Of a stretch of DNA of 64,000 nucleotides, positions 39,584 through 50,737 are shown piece after piece. Every line of letters begins with the position of its first letter. Positions within the stretch are counted from its first letter, which is position 1. The DNA is from Aquila chrysaetos chrysaetos. Its lineage: Eukaryota; Chordata; Aves; Accipitriformes; Accipitridae. The notes below the pieces were generated by a model that saw nothing but the letters and a program-made list of their open reading frames with translations, searched no databases and had not been told where the DNA came from. A program made the translations under genes and the position numbers. The stretch covers positions 27,441,944-27,505,943 of the forward strand of contig NC_044012.1 in NCBI RefSeq assembly GCF_900496995.4. The letters are read 5' to 3'.

Positions 39584-41340
39584 CCTTGTTCTTCATTGGT
39601 GCTTTATAGTGCCCTTTGCTCCATAAGCAGCAGTACTTGGGCTGTGCAAGCATACCTGTCTCCCAACTGCTGGGAAGTAACTCTGTCAAAGACAAAGAGC
39701 GAAACAGCCACGGCACAATCTACAGCAATTCTGCCTCTCAAAGGACCCAGCAGGTGCCTTTCTCTCGCCTTTTACTCTGTCCAGCTAGGCTGGAAAGAAC
39801 AGTTGTTGCAGGAACTGCTAACACCCTCTGACTCCTCAGGTTGTCACTTTGGCTCTGTGTAAAGGCTGCCGAGGTCATAGACTCTGCACGGGACACAGGC
39901 ATTCTGGAGAGCTTTACACCAAGTCATTCCTTTCTTCTTTGGGCAGGAGCAGTTCTGCCGCTGCTACAGACAGCCACTTTCTCAAGGGCAAGGGGCTGGG
40001 ACGACAACAGGCAGCTGCATGCTCCAAAGATGCTGTTTTCTGGGGACCCAGTGCAGGGAAAGCTGAGGCACATTCCACACTGCCAGTGGCTTTTCACAAG
40101 GGAACTGTGCTCTGGTTTTAGCAGAAAAGGGTGTCAGTCACAGGCAGCCATGTATCACTGTGCATGGCTATTTGGCAGGTGTCTTGCTTGTTCAAGTAGA
40201 GGTGTATTTCTTGCCTTGCAGTTCTGATGACAAAACAATCAGGGGTTCAGGCCACAAAAGCCTTTTGATGTCAAAGCAAGATGACAACTAGATTTCTACC
40301 AGCGCTGTGTTATTAGCTGAAAATGGCTTGCAGGCCAAGAGATATTTAGAGGGATCTGAATTAAAGAAACTGAGTGTTGAAGTGTTTGTTTTAAGGAGGC
40401 GAATTAGGCAGCCAAAGGAACTGAGCTGCTCACCTGACACATTGGCAGAACAGCCTATCCAGCCTACTAAGAATTGCGTGTTGCAGGCAGCAAAGTGCAA
40501 CTGCAATGCTTGCTGGCAGGAGTCACAAGGAATGCAGAGCTACGCTCCTCCTGTACAGAGCAAAGATGGAACCTCCAGGGCTCTGTGGTCGTCTGTTGAG
40601 GACATCTAATATCCCAACATGCCTCTTTGCTTTCTTTGCTTCATGTCTAATTACTTTGCATGCCGGAGGGCAGGGTGGTAAGTAACACCATGCAGGATCT
40701 CTTAAGTGTCAAGCCCTGCACAGGAAGCCTCCTGTGTATGCAGGGTTAGGAGAGCAGATTACTGATAGCACAGAGGTGAGGGAAGGTGCAAACAGCACAA
40801 CAAAGCCCAAGGATCACCAGCGTATCACTCATTTGCAGATCAGCCTCTTGCATCTGGTCTGCTTGGACGCCCTGTTTCCTGCTGAACATAGCTGCCCCAT
40901 CACACAAAGTAGCTTTTGGATTCTTCTCTCTTCCCTTCAGGATGTTTGTGTTGCCTTATTTAAAAAAAAAATCTCTACAGCATCTGTTGAGTCGCTGCTG
41001 TCACTCCCACAACTCTGATGTCACATGCAGACCGATACACCAATCCCTGGGGCTTGCTTCGGGCGAAAAAAACTCCTGTTCCACATGTGCCCTGTGCTGC
41101 TTCTCCTCCCCAGGTAATGGGGTGGGTGCCAGGGACGGAAGGAACCCCCGGACCTTTAAAGCAGTCAAATGCAAAGGACAGAAACGCTCCAGTCACTCGG
41201 GTGCTTTTTGGTATGGAGGCAATGAAGATTAGTGCCCGGGCTGCGAGTGGGGAAAGGGCAGGGAAATGCAAGCCCTGTACCCCCAGTGCGTAGTTACTGT
41301 CTTTGGCTGGTCTAAACTGGGCTGAGCTGTCAGTCATTTC
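39584..41340. other. unassigned unique-looking DNA
   Basis: Mixed composition without recognised exons, RNAs or mobile elements. Open frames up to 148 codons show no family features. It ends at the CpG island that begins near 41370. Confidence 0.4.
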
Positions 41341-41369
41341 TCATCCAGCTGATGCCCAGAACAGCATCG

Positions 41370-42060
41370 TCCAGCTCACCGCTGCCGCCCGGCGACGAAA
41401 AGGCAGTACTGCAGGTCGGGCGCCGCTCATGCGCTCTACGCTGCCGTCCGCCGGTAACGTCGATGCGATGGTGCGGTGCGTGCGGGCCCGTGCCGCCGCC
41501 GCGCTCGCTGCCGCCTCCCGGTAAGGAAACGCCGCCGCCCCCCCCCCACGCGCGCGGTGTCAGCGGGCGCTCGGCGCGCAAAGCGCAAAAGTGCAGCACC
41601 GGTGCACCCCTGGGCACGGGCCTCCCGCCGTCCGCTCGCTGCTGCTGCCGCCTTGTGGCCGAAGCGCGGCACTGCAGCCCAGGGTTCGCGCGCCGCCTCT
41701 GGCCGCTCCTGCGTGCCGTCGGCGGCCGGCGCATGCGCGGTCCACGGGAGCAGCATGGCGGCGCTAAGGGCGTGGGTGTCGGCGTCAGCGGGTGAGCGTC
41801 AGGACCACCGGTGAGGCGAGCGATCCCCTTCGGCGGGGGTGGGGGGTGTCTCCTGCCCTCTGGTCGCCCGGGGGTGGCGGGACGGGAAGCTTCAAAGCTG
41901 CCGGTGCGGCAGGCTCCCGGTCTGCTGGAGGCGAGCCGGGCCAGGGCAGCCCCAGGGAGTTCCCCGAGAGCTGACAGAAGGCAAGAGCGGACGGAGGCGG
42001 GCACACCCCAGGCGCAGCCACTGGGCACCTCCCCAACTCGCCAGAGCTCCCCCGGAGCCT
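41370..42060 (+). promoter_or_regulatory. CpG island with NRF1 site and candidate first coding exon
   Basis: Strong CpG island. A perfect NRF1 palindrome GCGCATGCGC (41729-41738) lies 17 bp before 'agcATGgcggcgctaaggg', an ATG in good Kozak context (41755). Reading on gives MAALRAWVSASA up to a donor g|gtgagc (exon end 41791). This looks like a housekeeping promoter with a very short first coding exon. I cannot identify the gene: a mitochondrial-type basic N terminus is possible but unproven, and the next exon is not certain. NRF1 sites often serve bidirectional promoters, so a minus-strand transcript is also possible. Confidence 0.55.
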
Positions 42061-42640
42061 CCCTCGGCCCCGCTCGCCCCGCGCAGCTGCCCCCAGCTCC
42101 AGCCCCTCCCCTGATGCCTGTCCTGTAGCCCCAGGCAGCCCCCAAGCCCTGTCGTGAGGGCAGCAAGCTGGCCCTCAGTGCACCTCCAGGAGCCCCTGAA
42201 GAAGGAGCGGCTCTGGCGAGTGGCAAACTATGGTAATAATGGTCGCTGCTTCTTTCCGTCTCCCAGAGGCTGTGTTTGTCCGTTCCTCCCCTGGGGATGC
42301 TGTTGACTGCACCCACCTCAGGCTTGTGTGGGCTGACTCTGCCTGGTCTTGCTCTCCTCGCAGCATGGGAGCAAAAAGGGACAGGCGGAGCGCTTACTGG
42401 CTGTGGGCAGGAGCTGCTGCAGCTGTAGCTGGAGAGGCCAGAGAAAGGTAAAGATGAAGAAATTGAAGGCCATCTGGCTGGCAGCTGCCTCTTGCTGCAG
42501 GCAAGAGAGAGCCTGCTTCTCCAGGTGAGGAAGGATCCCTCTTTGTAGTCCACAGCAGGCCAGGCTGCCAGCATGCACTGCAGGGTCTGTATGTGTCACC
42601 AACAGTGCTGTACGGCCACATAGTGCACAAGCGAGCGAGG
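41930..42640 (+). repeat. module copy 1 of a GC-rich exon-like repeat
   Basis: Aligns with copy 2 at an offset of about 2.8-2.9 kb. Shared landmarks are 'gcagctgcccccagctccag', a '..tcccagaggc' acceptor-like site, 'gttgactg...ctcaggcttgtgtggg', 'gcttactggctgtgg', 'gctggagaggccagagaaag|gtaaag' (donor-like, about 42448) and 'ctccaggtgaggaaggatccct'. Similarity appears to be roughly three-quarters by eye. The sequence ends where the pyrimidine-rich array starts. It probably represents exon/intron DNA of an unidentified transcript from the 41.7 kb promoter. Confidence 0.6.
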
Positions 42641-44350
42641 CTACGTGCTCCCTCTTCCTCTCTCCCTTTCTCTCTCTCTTGTTCTAGTGCTCCCTTTTCT
42701 TTTTCTATCTGCACTTTTGTCCTGCTCCCTCTCCCTCTTTTTTTTCATCCTCTGTCTCTGTCCTGCATCCCATTGCTGTTTTTTGTTTTTCCATCTCTTT
42801 GCCCTGATCTGCATCCATCTCTTTTTTTCCACAATTTCTCTGGCTTGTTCCCTGGCATTCTTTTCCTCTGTGCCTGTATGTGCTGCTCCATGTCCCTGCC
42901 TTCCTATCTTCCTCCGCTTTCTCTCTGTATCCCTTTGTCTTGCTCACTGTCACTGGTTTTTTTCATTCTGTATCTCACTGCCCCTGTTCTCCATCCTGTT
43001 CATCTCTTTCTCTGACCCTTTGTGCTGCTCCCTTGCATCCTACTCCCTCCCTCCCTCTCTCTATCACACTGTCTTGCTCCTGATCCCGCTCTTTCTTTCT
43101 TTCTACCCTTCCGATGTGTGTGTCCCCCAGCCCCGCCTTTTACATGTCCTGGTCTTTCTACATCCTTCTGTCATTCTCCTTCTCTTCCTCTATCCTGCTG
43201 CCTATCACTATTTTTTTTCTCCTCCATCCCTTTGTCCTGCTCCCTGTCCTTGTCAATCTTTCCCTTTGTTCTCCTTTCAGTCTTTGTTTTCTCCATCTGA
43301 CTGTCCTTTTCCCTGTACCACCTTCTCTCTGCTCCTCAGCCCTTCTCCCTCATCTTACTCTTCTTTCTGCCATGCCTCTCTTTTTCTCTGGACCCTCTGT
43401 GCTGTTCTCTTTCTTTTTTTTCGCCAATTGTCTGTTGTCTTACCTGTCCCTCTCTGTCTCTCTTCCTCTGTCCTGCTCCCTGTCCTTATTATTTCTTGCT
43501 TCACCTCTCTGTCCCTGTTTTTTCTGTCTTGCTCCATCTCCCTGTCATTTTCTCTGCTGCTCTTGTTGGCTTTCTATCACAGTGTCCTGCTCACTGTCCC
43601 TCTCTCTTTTGCAGTATCCCACTTTCTGGCTCCCTGTCCCTCACCTGTTTTCTATATGCCTCTGTCCTTCATCCTGTCTTTCCTTGTCCCTCTGTTCTGC
43701 TACCCATCACTGTCTTCTTTTTTTCTCCATCGTTCTGCCTTGGTCCTGTCACTCTCCTCCTCTTTCTCTCTAATGTTTCTTTCTCCATCCCTGCCCCACT
43801 CCCTGTCCCTTTTCTCCTATGCTCCGTCCTCCATCCCCCTCTTAACTTTTTTTCTGTGTATGTCCATACCGCTGTCTGTCCCATCATTTGTTGCTATATC
43901 CCACTGCCCAGCTCGCTGTCCCATTATTTCCCTCTGTCCTGCTCCCTGGCCTTTTTTCTCATCCTGCAGCCCAGCACTGGTTTTCCTTTCTCCATCTGTT
44001 TGTCCTGATCTTTCTCTCTTTTCCCCTCAATCCCTCTGGCTTGTTACCTGTCTTTTTCTCTCCGTTCTGCCTTCTTTATTCCTCATTCAATTTCTTTCTC
44101 AATCTGTCTGTTCTGCTCCCTGCTCATCATTTTCTCTCTCTTTCCCTCTGTCCTGCTCCCTGACCCTGTTTTTCTTCTGCCATGTCTTTGCAGGGCTCCT
44201 CATCCCTTTTTAACTGATTTCTCCACCTCACTGTCTTTTTCCCTGTACCTTTCTTTCTCTGCCCCTTAGTCCTTCTCCCTAATTTTATTTTTCTCTTTCT
44301 ATTCCTCTATCCTGTTCCCCATTGCTATATTTTCATTCTCTGTATCTGCT
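42640..44350 (+). repeat. pyrimidine-rich satellite block 1
   Basis: About 1.7 kb of C/T-rich degenerate repeat, for example 'tttctctgtccctgctccctgtcc' cut into variants such as 'ctgtcctgctccctgtcc' and 'ttctttctccatctctctg'. Period is roughly 80-90 bp but blurred. The + strand is nearly free of stop codons because it is poor in A and G, which creates a 522-codon open frame that I do not regard as a gene. Strong purine/pyrimidine strand asymmetry could allow triplex (H-DNA) formation. Confidence 0.75.
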
Positions 44351-44399
44351 GCTCCAGTAATGACTGCTGAGTTGTCCCGGGGGAAGGGCGAGCCCAGAC

Positions 44400-45780
44400 T
44401 CAACTGAGCCCCAGAGCAGACTCACTCCTGGGACTTACATGCATTAATGAATAAACACTTGCTGTCTCCTTTCCACTCATGGCTCTGTTTGTAGTCCTTT
44501 GTACTCGGTGAGTGGCTGTCATAATGTCCAGGGTAGCAGGTTACGTAGTGGGTGTAAGGGGCCATGGCTGGGGCTGTGGAGGAGCCCTAGGGCGGGCCAG
44601 CGAGGCTGATGGCAATGGCCCCTCTGTGTAAAAGGGCTGCAGCCCCAGGGTGTGGTGCTGCTGGGGCATGCCTGCCTGAGAGTGCTGACTAGCTGTGAGG
44701 ATGTTTCCAACAGGCAGGCTGACAGTCACTTGGAGTCAGGCCCCATCAGGGCAGCTCCCAGGGATTTTCTGAGAGCTGGTGGAGAGGAAGCAGGAAGAGG
44801 GGCAGGAGATGGCTGCCCCCACCCCTCCAGGTACCTGGAGGCCTTCCCACCCCCTGGAAAAGGCCCTGAGTGCCTCACCGACTCAACAAAACTCCAGCCC
44901 TGCTCACCCCATGCAGCTGCCCCCAGCTCCAGCACCTCCCCTGAAGCCTGTCCCATAGCCACAGACTGGCCCCAAACCCTGTTCTCATGGCAGCAAGGTG
45001 GCCCTTGAATATGCTTTATTGCACCACAAGTGCAGGTGCCATTAGCATCAGTTTGGGGAAAGAGCGGTGTCTCCAGAAGCTCCTGCAGAAGGAGGGGTTC
45101 CTGCCTGAGAACTACAGTCATCACTGTGGATAACAGTTGCTTGTTCTTTCCCTTTCCCAGAGGCAGCACTGAAGACTCAGTTGTCGATTCCTCTTGGGAT
45201 GTTGTTGACTGTGTCTGGCTCAGGTTTGTGTGGGTTGCCTTTGGCCTCATTCTCCTAGCGGCATGGGCGAAAATGGACAGCTGGAGACTTACTGGCTGTG
45301 GACAGGAGTTGCAGTGGCTGAAGCTGGAGAGGCCAGAAGAAGGTAAAGCAGCTGAAGAATAAAATAAAGGGCAGACAAGAGACAGCCTGCCTCTCCAGGT
45401 GAGGAAGGATCCCTGTTAGTGCAGTTCTCAGCAGATCCGATCACTAATGTGCACAGCAGGGTCTGTATGCATAACCAAAGGCACACGACAGCCATGTAGT
45501 GTGTGCATGCGGGAGGCTATGTATCTGGGATGCCTCATGTTGTAAGACCTGTAAGACACCAATCTATGCTTTTAGGTGGATGACAGTCAAGTGACCAGAG
45601 ATACGGGGTGGCGGGGGGGGAGGGGGGGGGGGGGGGGAGAGAGAGACAAAGACATGTCCAAACTGTCAAATTCTCCCAACACCTCCAAGAGCAGGAGCTG
45701 CAGTGAGTCCTGGACCCTTGGGGTCATGTTGCCTCTCTACTGCATCCCAGGTCCCTCCCTGCCCCCCTTCTCTCACTGCT
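44400..45780 (+). repeat. module copy 2 of the GC-rich exon-like repeat
   Basis: Begins 'gacttacatgcattaatgaa' with AATAAA at 44450-44455. It continues through a region matching copy 3 ('ggctgatggcaatggcccct') and then matches copy 1 from about 44880 to 45500. Donor-like 'ccagaagaag|gtaaag' (about 45342) is conserved relative to copy 1. An open frame 45030-45362 (110 codons) covers the conserved part, but its translation does not stay in the same register as copy 1, which argues against selection for protein. It ends with a G-run (45605-45640) and the pyrimidine-rich array. Confidence 0.6.
45605..45640 (+). repeat. G-rich run
   Basis: 'ggggtggcggggggggg' followed by about 20 more G with a single A. 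Likely unstable in length and in assembly. Confidence 0.8.
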
Positions 45781-46496
45781 GTAATTTTTTTCTGTTTCCC
45801 TGCACCTCTACCTCTCCCTTTCTCCAAGTCCACCTCTTTCTTTGTCATTCTACCCCTCTGTTTTCTTTTTCAGTCTGTGCTTCTGTCCTGTTCCCTGTCC
45901 CTCTTTTTTTCACCCTCTGCCTTGCAGCCTGTCACTATTTTTGTCTTTCTCCATTTATCTGTCTTCCTATCCCAAATTTTAATTCCTCCCTGTCTGCCCT
46001 TTAGCTCTTCACTGCCTGCTCCCCCCCATTTTCTCTGTCTGGTGCTGTGCCTCTATTTTAAAATACCTCTTTCTCTGCCCTGTACCCTAGGTATACTTTT
46101 TCTTTCCTAGATTCTCTCATTCCAGGTCCCTGTCCCTATGTTTTAATTTCTTCCCTCTCTATCCCGTAGCCCATTTTCCTCTTTACTGCTCACTCTCCGT
46201 CTGGCTCACTGTCCCTATTCTTTAATTCCTCTCCCTCTCCCCTTTAGCTCATTGAGTTTTTTGGTATTTCTGTCTCTCTCTGTCTACCTCACTGTCACCT
46301 TTTTTAATTCTTCCCTCTCTACCCTGTGGCCCATCACTAATCTTTGTTTTTCTCCATCTCTCAGTCTGGTTCCCTCTCCCTTCCTCCTCTCTGGTCTGTA
46401 GCCAATTGCTAATTTTTTTTTCCCCCTCTGCCTCTCTCTGTGTGGCTCCCTTTGCGTATTTTTCAATCCCCCCACCTCTGCCCTGCAGCCCATTGC
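45780..46496 (+). repeat. pyrimidine-rich satellite block 2
   Basis: Continues the repeat of block 1, now with T-richer units such as 'tcactgtccctattctttaa' and 'ttccctctctaccctgtggc'. It is interrupted at 46497 by an LTR. Confidence 0.75.
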
Positions 46497-47423
46497 TGTT
46501 TTATTGGGTTTACGTGGCAAGGTTTTGCTAGCAGGGGCCGGCAGGGGCTACAGGGGTGGGTTCTCTGAGAGGGCACGTGGCGTTGCCCGCAGGTTGGGCA
46601 CAGCCAGTTCCACCTCCAAGATGGATCTGCTGCTGGTCAAAGCTGAGTCTATTGGCATTGCTGGTAGTGCCTCTGTGATGACATATTTAAGGGCGGCTAA
46701 AAAATGCTGCACAGAAGCCATGATAGAGAAAATGTGAGTGTGAAACAGCCCTGCAGACACCGAGGTTGGTGAAGAAGGAGGAGGAGGAGGAGGAGGAGGT
46801 GCTTCAGGCGCCAGAGCAGAGATTCCCCTGCAGCCTGTGGGGAAGACCATGGTGAGGCAGGCTGTCCCCCTGCAGCCCAGGGAGGTCCACGGTGGAGCAG
46901 ATATCCACCTGCAGCCTGTGGAGGACCCCATGCCGGAGCAGGTGGATGTGCCTGAAGGAAGCTATGACCCTGTGGAGCCTGTGCTGGAGCAGGCTCCTGG
47001 CAGGACCTGTGGAGAGGAGCCCATGCTGGAGCAGGTTTTCTGGCAGGACCCATGGGAGGGACCCCACAGTGGAACAGAAGAAGAAGGAGCAAGGAGCAGC
47101 AGAGACAACTCGGGGGGGGGGGCGGGGAAGTAGAGAAGTCAGGAGTGAAGATGAGCCCAGGAAAAAAGAGAAGGGTGGAGGGAAGGTGGTTTTTAGATTT
47201 GTTCTTATTTCTCATTATCCTACTCTTATTTTGATTGACAATACATTAAATTAATTTCCCCAAGTTGAGTCTGTTTTGCCTGTGACAGTAATTGGTGAGT
47301 GATCTCTTTGTCCTTATCTCAACCCACAAGTTTTTTTTGTTGTATTTTCTCCCCCTGTCTTGTTGAGGAGGGGGAGTGATAGAGCTTGGTGGGCACCCGT
47401 CAGCCAGTCAAGGTCAATCTACC
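46497..47423 (+). mobile_element. solo LTR of a long avian ERV family (family B)
   Basis: About 0.93 kb starting TGTTTTATTGGGTTTACG. It holds 'gacatatttaagg' (TATA-like, about 46680), a (GGA)n run (about 46769-46798), and a set of roughly 45-50-bp degenerate repeats containing 'ctggagcaggt' (46860-47060). These are followed by a T-rich region with 'acattaaattaatttcccca', 'aattggtgagtgatctcttt', 'atctcaacccacaag' and the end 'gtgggcacccg...aaggtcaatctacc'. From memory this structure matches an abundant neoavian LTR. The terminal CA is degraded and no target duplication was found. Open frames inside are incidental. Confidence 0.75.
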
Positions 47424-48150
47424 TGAGTTTCCTTCTATCAGGCTCCGTGTTCCTATATTTTAATTCTTGCCTATGTTTCTTGAACCCAGTCACTTTTTAA
47501 ATTTTCTTGCTACCTTTCCATCTTTCTGCCTTCCTGACTTAATTTTAATTTCTTGCACCCTGTTGCTTTTCAAATTTCCTTCCTGTGTCTCCCTCTATGC
47601 AGCTCCGTGTTCCTGTTTTTTTAATTCTTGTCCATGATTCTTGTATCCTGGTGCTTTCAAAATTTTCTATGTCTCCCTCTGTCCATCTCCCTCCCTGTCT
47701 CGAGTTCATAATTCTTCCCTCTCTGTCCTGTACCCTGTTGCTTTTTATATTTTTTTTCTACATCTCCCTCTTTCTATCTCCTTGTCCCCATTTGTTAGTT
47801 CTTGTGTATGTTTCTTGTACCCTGTCACTTTAAAAAATTTTCTTTCTGTGTCTACCTCTATCCGGCTCCCTGAGTCTATATTTTATTTCTTGCCTATGTT
47901 GCTTTTCCCCTATCATGTTAGAATTTTTACCTATCCCTTGTCTTACCTCTGTCTTGTCCTGCTGGTCCCTTCTGCCTCTTTCTCCTGCTCCCTGTCTGTA
48001 TTATTTGTTACTCCATCTCTCTGTCCCTGTTTTTTTCCTCAGTCTCTCCACTCTCCTCCCTTGTCCTGATCCCTGTCCCTCTCTTCTTCACAGCATCCTG
48101 TTTTCTGGCTCCCTGTCCCACACCTCTTCTCTACATCCCTCTGTCCTGCT
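47424..48150 (+). repeat. pyrimidine-rich satellite block 3
   Basis: Units of about 85-95 bp in the T-rich form: 'ctatgtctccctctatccag', 'ccctattttttaattc', 'tgtaccctgttgctttttaa', repeated with variation. Confidence 0.75.
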
Positions 48151-48860
48151 GCCTTTGGGCACTGAGCCTTGTAGCCAACTCACTGCCAGGATTTCTTATG
48201 TGCATTAATGAGTAAATTTTGCTGCCTCCTCTGTGTCCCTTGATGTGGACAGGTGCAGGGGAGGGGGTGGTGTGCTGTGGGGCTTTGGCAATGGCCCCTG
48301 TTTCCGATGGGCTCCAGCTGGGGCTGGAGCTGGGGCAGCTCCAGGTGTGGCCAGTGAGGCTGAGGATGGGGCTGGCCCTGCTGTGTGAAGGGGCTCCAGC
48401 TGTAAAAGGGGCTGCCTGGGCAAGCCTGCCTGAGGGAGATGATGAAGGGGAACTAGCTGAGGAGGGAGTCCAAGGGGGTCCTGCTGGCAGGTGCCTCCAG
48501 CAAGGAATGGCCAGTTCCTGCAATGTGGAAAGATCCCTCTGAGCCATCCCCGACAGAGCAGACCACCAGCACGCAGTGCTGGGAGCTCGGCACCTCTGTC
48601 GGCTATGTGCGTGAGCTGCCATGTATTGAGGAAGCCTTGTGGATGAGGAGCATTGAGGTGTCCAGTGCGTGCTGCAGAGCGGGTGTGGGTCAGGCAGGTG
48701 GCGCTATGGAAGAGGAAGGGGCAGAGGCAGAGAAAGAAGTGTCGTGGCAGTGAAGGTCTCCTGCTGGCACCAGGAGCTGTGGTGAGTCACACGTTCCCTC
48801 CTGTGCGTCTCGGTCCATCTTTGCTGCCCTGCCCAGGTCCCTGCCTGTCCCTGCTTCTGT
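48150..48860 (+). repeat. module copy 3 of the GC-rich exon-like repeat
   Basis: Begins 'tatgtgcattaatgagtaaa' (compare copy 2 at 44438) and shares 'ggctttggcaatggcccctg' and 'gggctgcctgggcaagcctgcctgag' with copy 2. Near its end 'accaggagctgtggtgagtc' matches copy 2 'agcaggagctgcagtgagtc' (about 45690). The middle part matching copy 1 is missing or strongly diverged. A frame 48219-48542 is open but without known relatives. Confidence 0.55.
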
Positions 48861-50737
48861 CTTCCTCTCCGCCAGCCCACCTACCTGTCTGGCTCCCTGA
48901 AAGTTGTTACTGTTTTGCCAACTTTGCCCTGTACCACTTCACCTATTAATTTTTTTTCCTATGTTTCCCTCTCTGTGGCTCCCTCTCCCTATTTTTTAAT
49001 TCCTCCCTCTGTCCTGTACCCTGTTGCTTTCAAAATTTTCTCTCTATGTTTCCTTCCATCCATCTCTATTTTTTAATTATTTCCTGTGGGTTTTTTGTAC
49101 CCTGTCACTTTAAAAATTTTCTTATTGTGGTTCCTTCTATCCATCTCCCTGTCCCTGGTTTTTTAATATGCCTGTATTTCTTGTACCCGATCACTTTTTA
49201 CATTTTCTTTCTACATTGTCCTGTATCCATCTCCTGTCCCTATGTTTTAATTCTTGTGTATGTTTCTTGTACTTGGCTTGGTTGCTTTTTAAAATTCCTT
49301 CTACGTCTTCCTCTATCTGGCTCCCTTTCTTGTTTGGTTTTTTTTGGGTTTTTTTTTTGTTTTGTTTTTTGTTTTTTTTTTTTAAATTCTTCCCTATATT
49401 TCTTGTACTCCATTGCTATCCAATTTCTCTTTTAACAACTCCCTTTATCTGGCTCCTTTTCCCTAATTTTTAATTTCTCCCTTTTTTCTGCATACCCTGT
49501 CACTTTGTAAATTTTCTTTCAATGTTTCCTTCTTTTCCCAGCCCTGTTGCTATTTTTAATTTTTTTCCTGTGTTTTTTGTAGCCTGTTACTCTGTAAAAT
49601 TTCTTCCTATGTCTCCCTCTATCCAACTCCCTGTCCCTATTTTTTTAATTCCTCCCTTTCTGTCCTATACTCCATCAATTTAAAATTGTGTTTCTATGGC
49701 TACTTGTATCCAGTTCACTGTCTTTATTTTCTAATTCTCTCCTGTCTGTCCCGTATCCTGTTGCTTCTTCAATTTTCTTTCTATGTCTACTTTTATCAAG
49801 CTCCCTATTGGTATTTTTTAATTCTTTCCTGTGCCATGTACCCCTGTTCTTATTGTTTAATTTATTCTTGTCTTTCCTTAAAGCTGTCGCATTTTAAATT
49901 TTCTGTCAACGTTTATCCACTTTGCTGTCCCTATTTTTTGTTTTCCTGTCTATCTTGTACCTTGTAGCTTTTAAAATTTTCTTTCTGTATCTACTTTAAC
50001 CAATTCATTGTCTGTCCTGTACCCCATTGTTTTTGAAATTTTCTTCCTATGTCTCCCTGTATTTTTTCTGCCTGTTCTTATTTTGTAACTTTTTCTTCTT
50101 CCCTTAATGCCTCCCTTTTGAAATTTTCTTCCTATGTCTCTATCACCCTACCCTTATTTTGAAAATTTTCTTGTCTTTCCTTAATGCCTTTGGGTTTTAA
50201 ATTTTCTTTCTATGTCAACTTTTATCCAGTTTTCTGTTCCATTTTTAATTTTTTTCCTGCTTGTCCTTTACCAAGTTGCTTTTTAAATTCTTCTATTATG
50301 TCTACTTTAACCAATTCACTGTCTTTATTTTTTTAATTTTTTTTCTTGTCTGTCCTGAACCTTGTTGCTTTTTCAGCTGTCATTCCGTGTCTACTTTTAT
50401 CAGGCTCCCTATCCATATTTTTCATTTATTCCTGTCTGTCCTGTACCCTTTCACTTTTAAAATTATATTTGCATGTGTATGTCCCTTTTTTTACCCTAGC
50501 CTTATTTTTTATCTTTTTCCTCGTCTGTCTTAATGCCATTCTGTATTGCATTTTCTTTCTTTGTCAACATTTATTATGTTTGCTGTCTGTATTTTTTATT
50601 GTTTTCCTGTCTTTCCTGTACCCTGCCCCCTTTTAAATTTTCTTTCTATGTCTCTGTTTATCTAGTTTTCTGTCTCCATTTTTAATTTTTTTCCTGTGCT
50701 TCCTGTACCACTTAACTTTTAAAATTTTATTTCTGTG
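48860..50737 (+). repeat. pyrimidine-rich satellite block 4
   Basis: Best-preserved part of the array. Successive units of about 90 bp run '...tttctttctatgtctac', 'ttttatccagtt', 'cactgtccctattttttaat', 'tctttcctgtctgtcctgta', 'ccctgttgcttttaaaattt'. About twenty units are visible. Strand bias is extreme (T plus C well above A plus G). Broken at 50738 by an LTR element. Confidence 0.85.

Noticed and set aside
42645-44213. 522-codon open frame on the + strand
   Set aside because: The translation is a Leu/Ser/Phe/Pro string without domains. The strand is almost purely pyrimidine, and stop codons all need A or G, so long frames are expected by composition.
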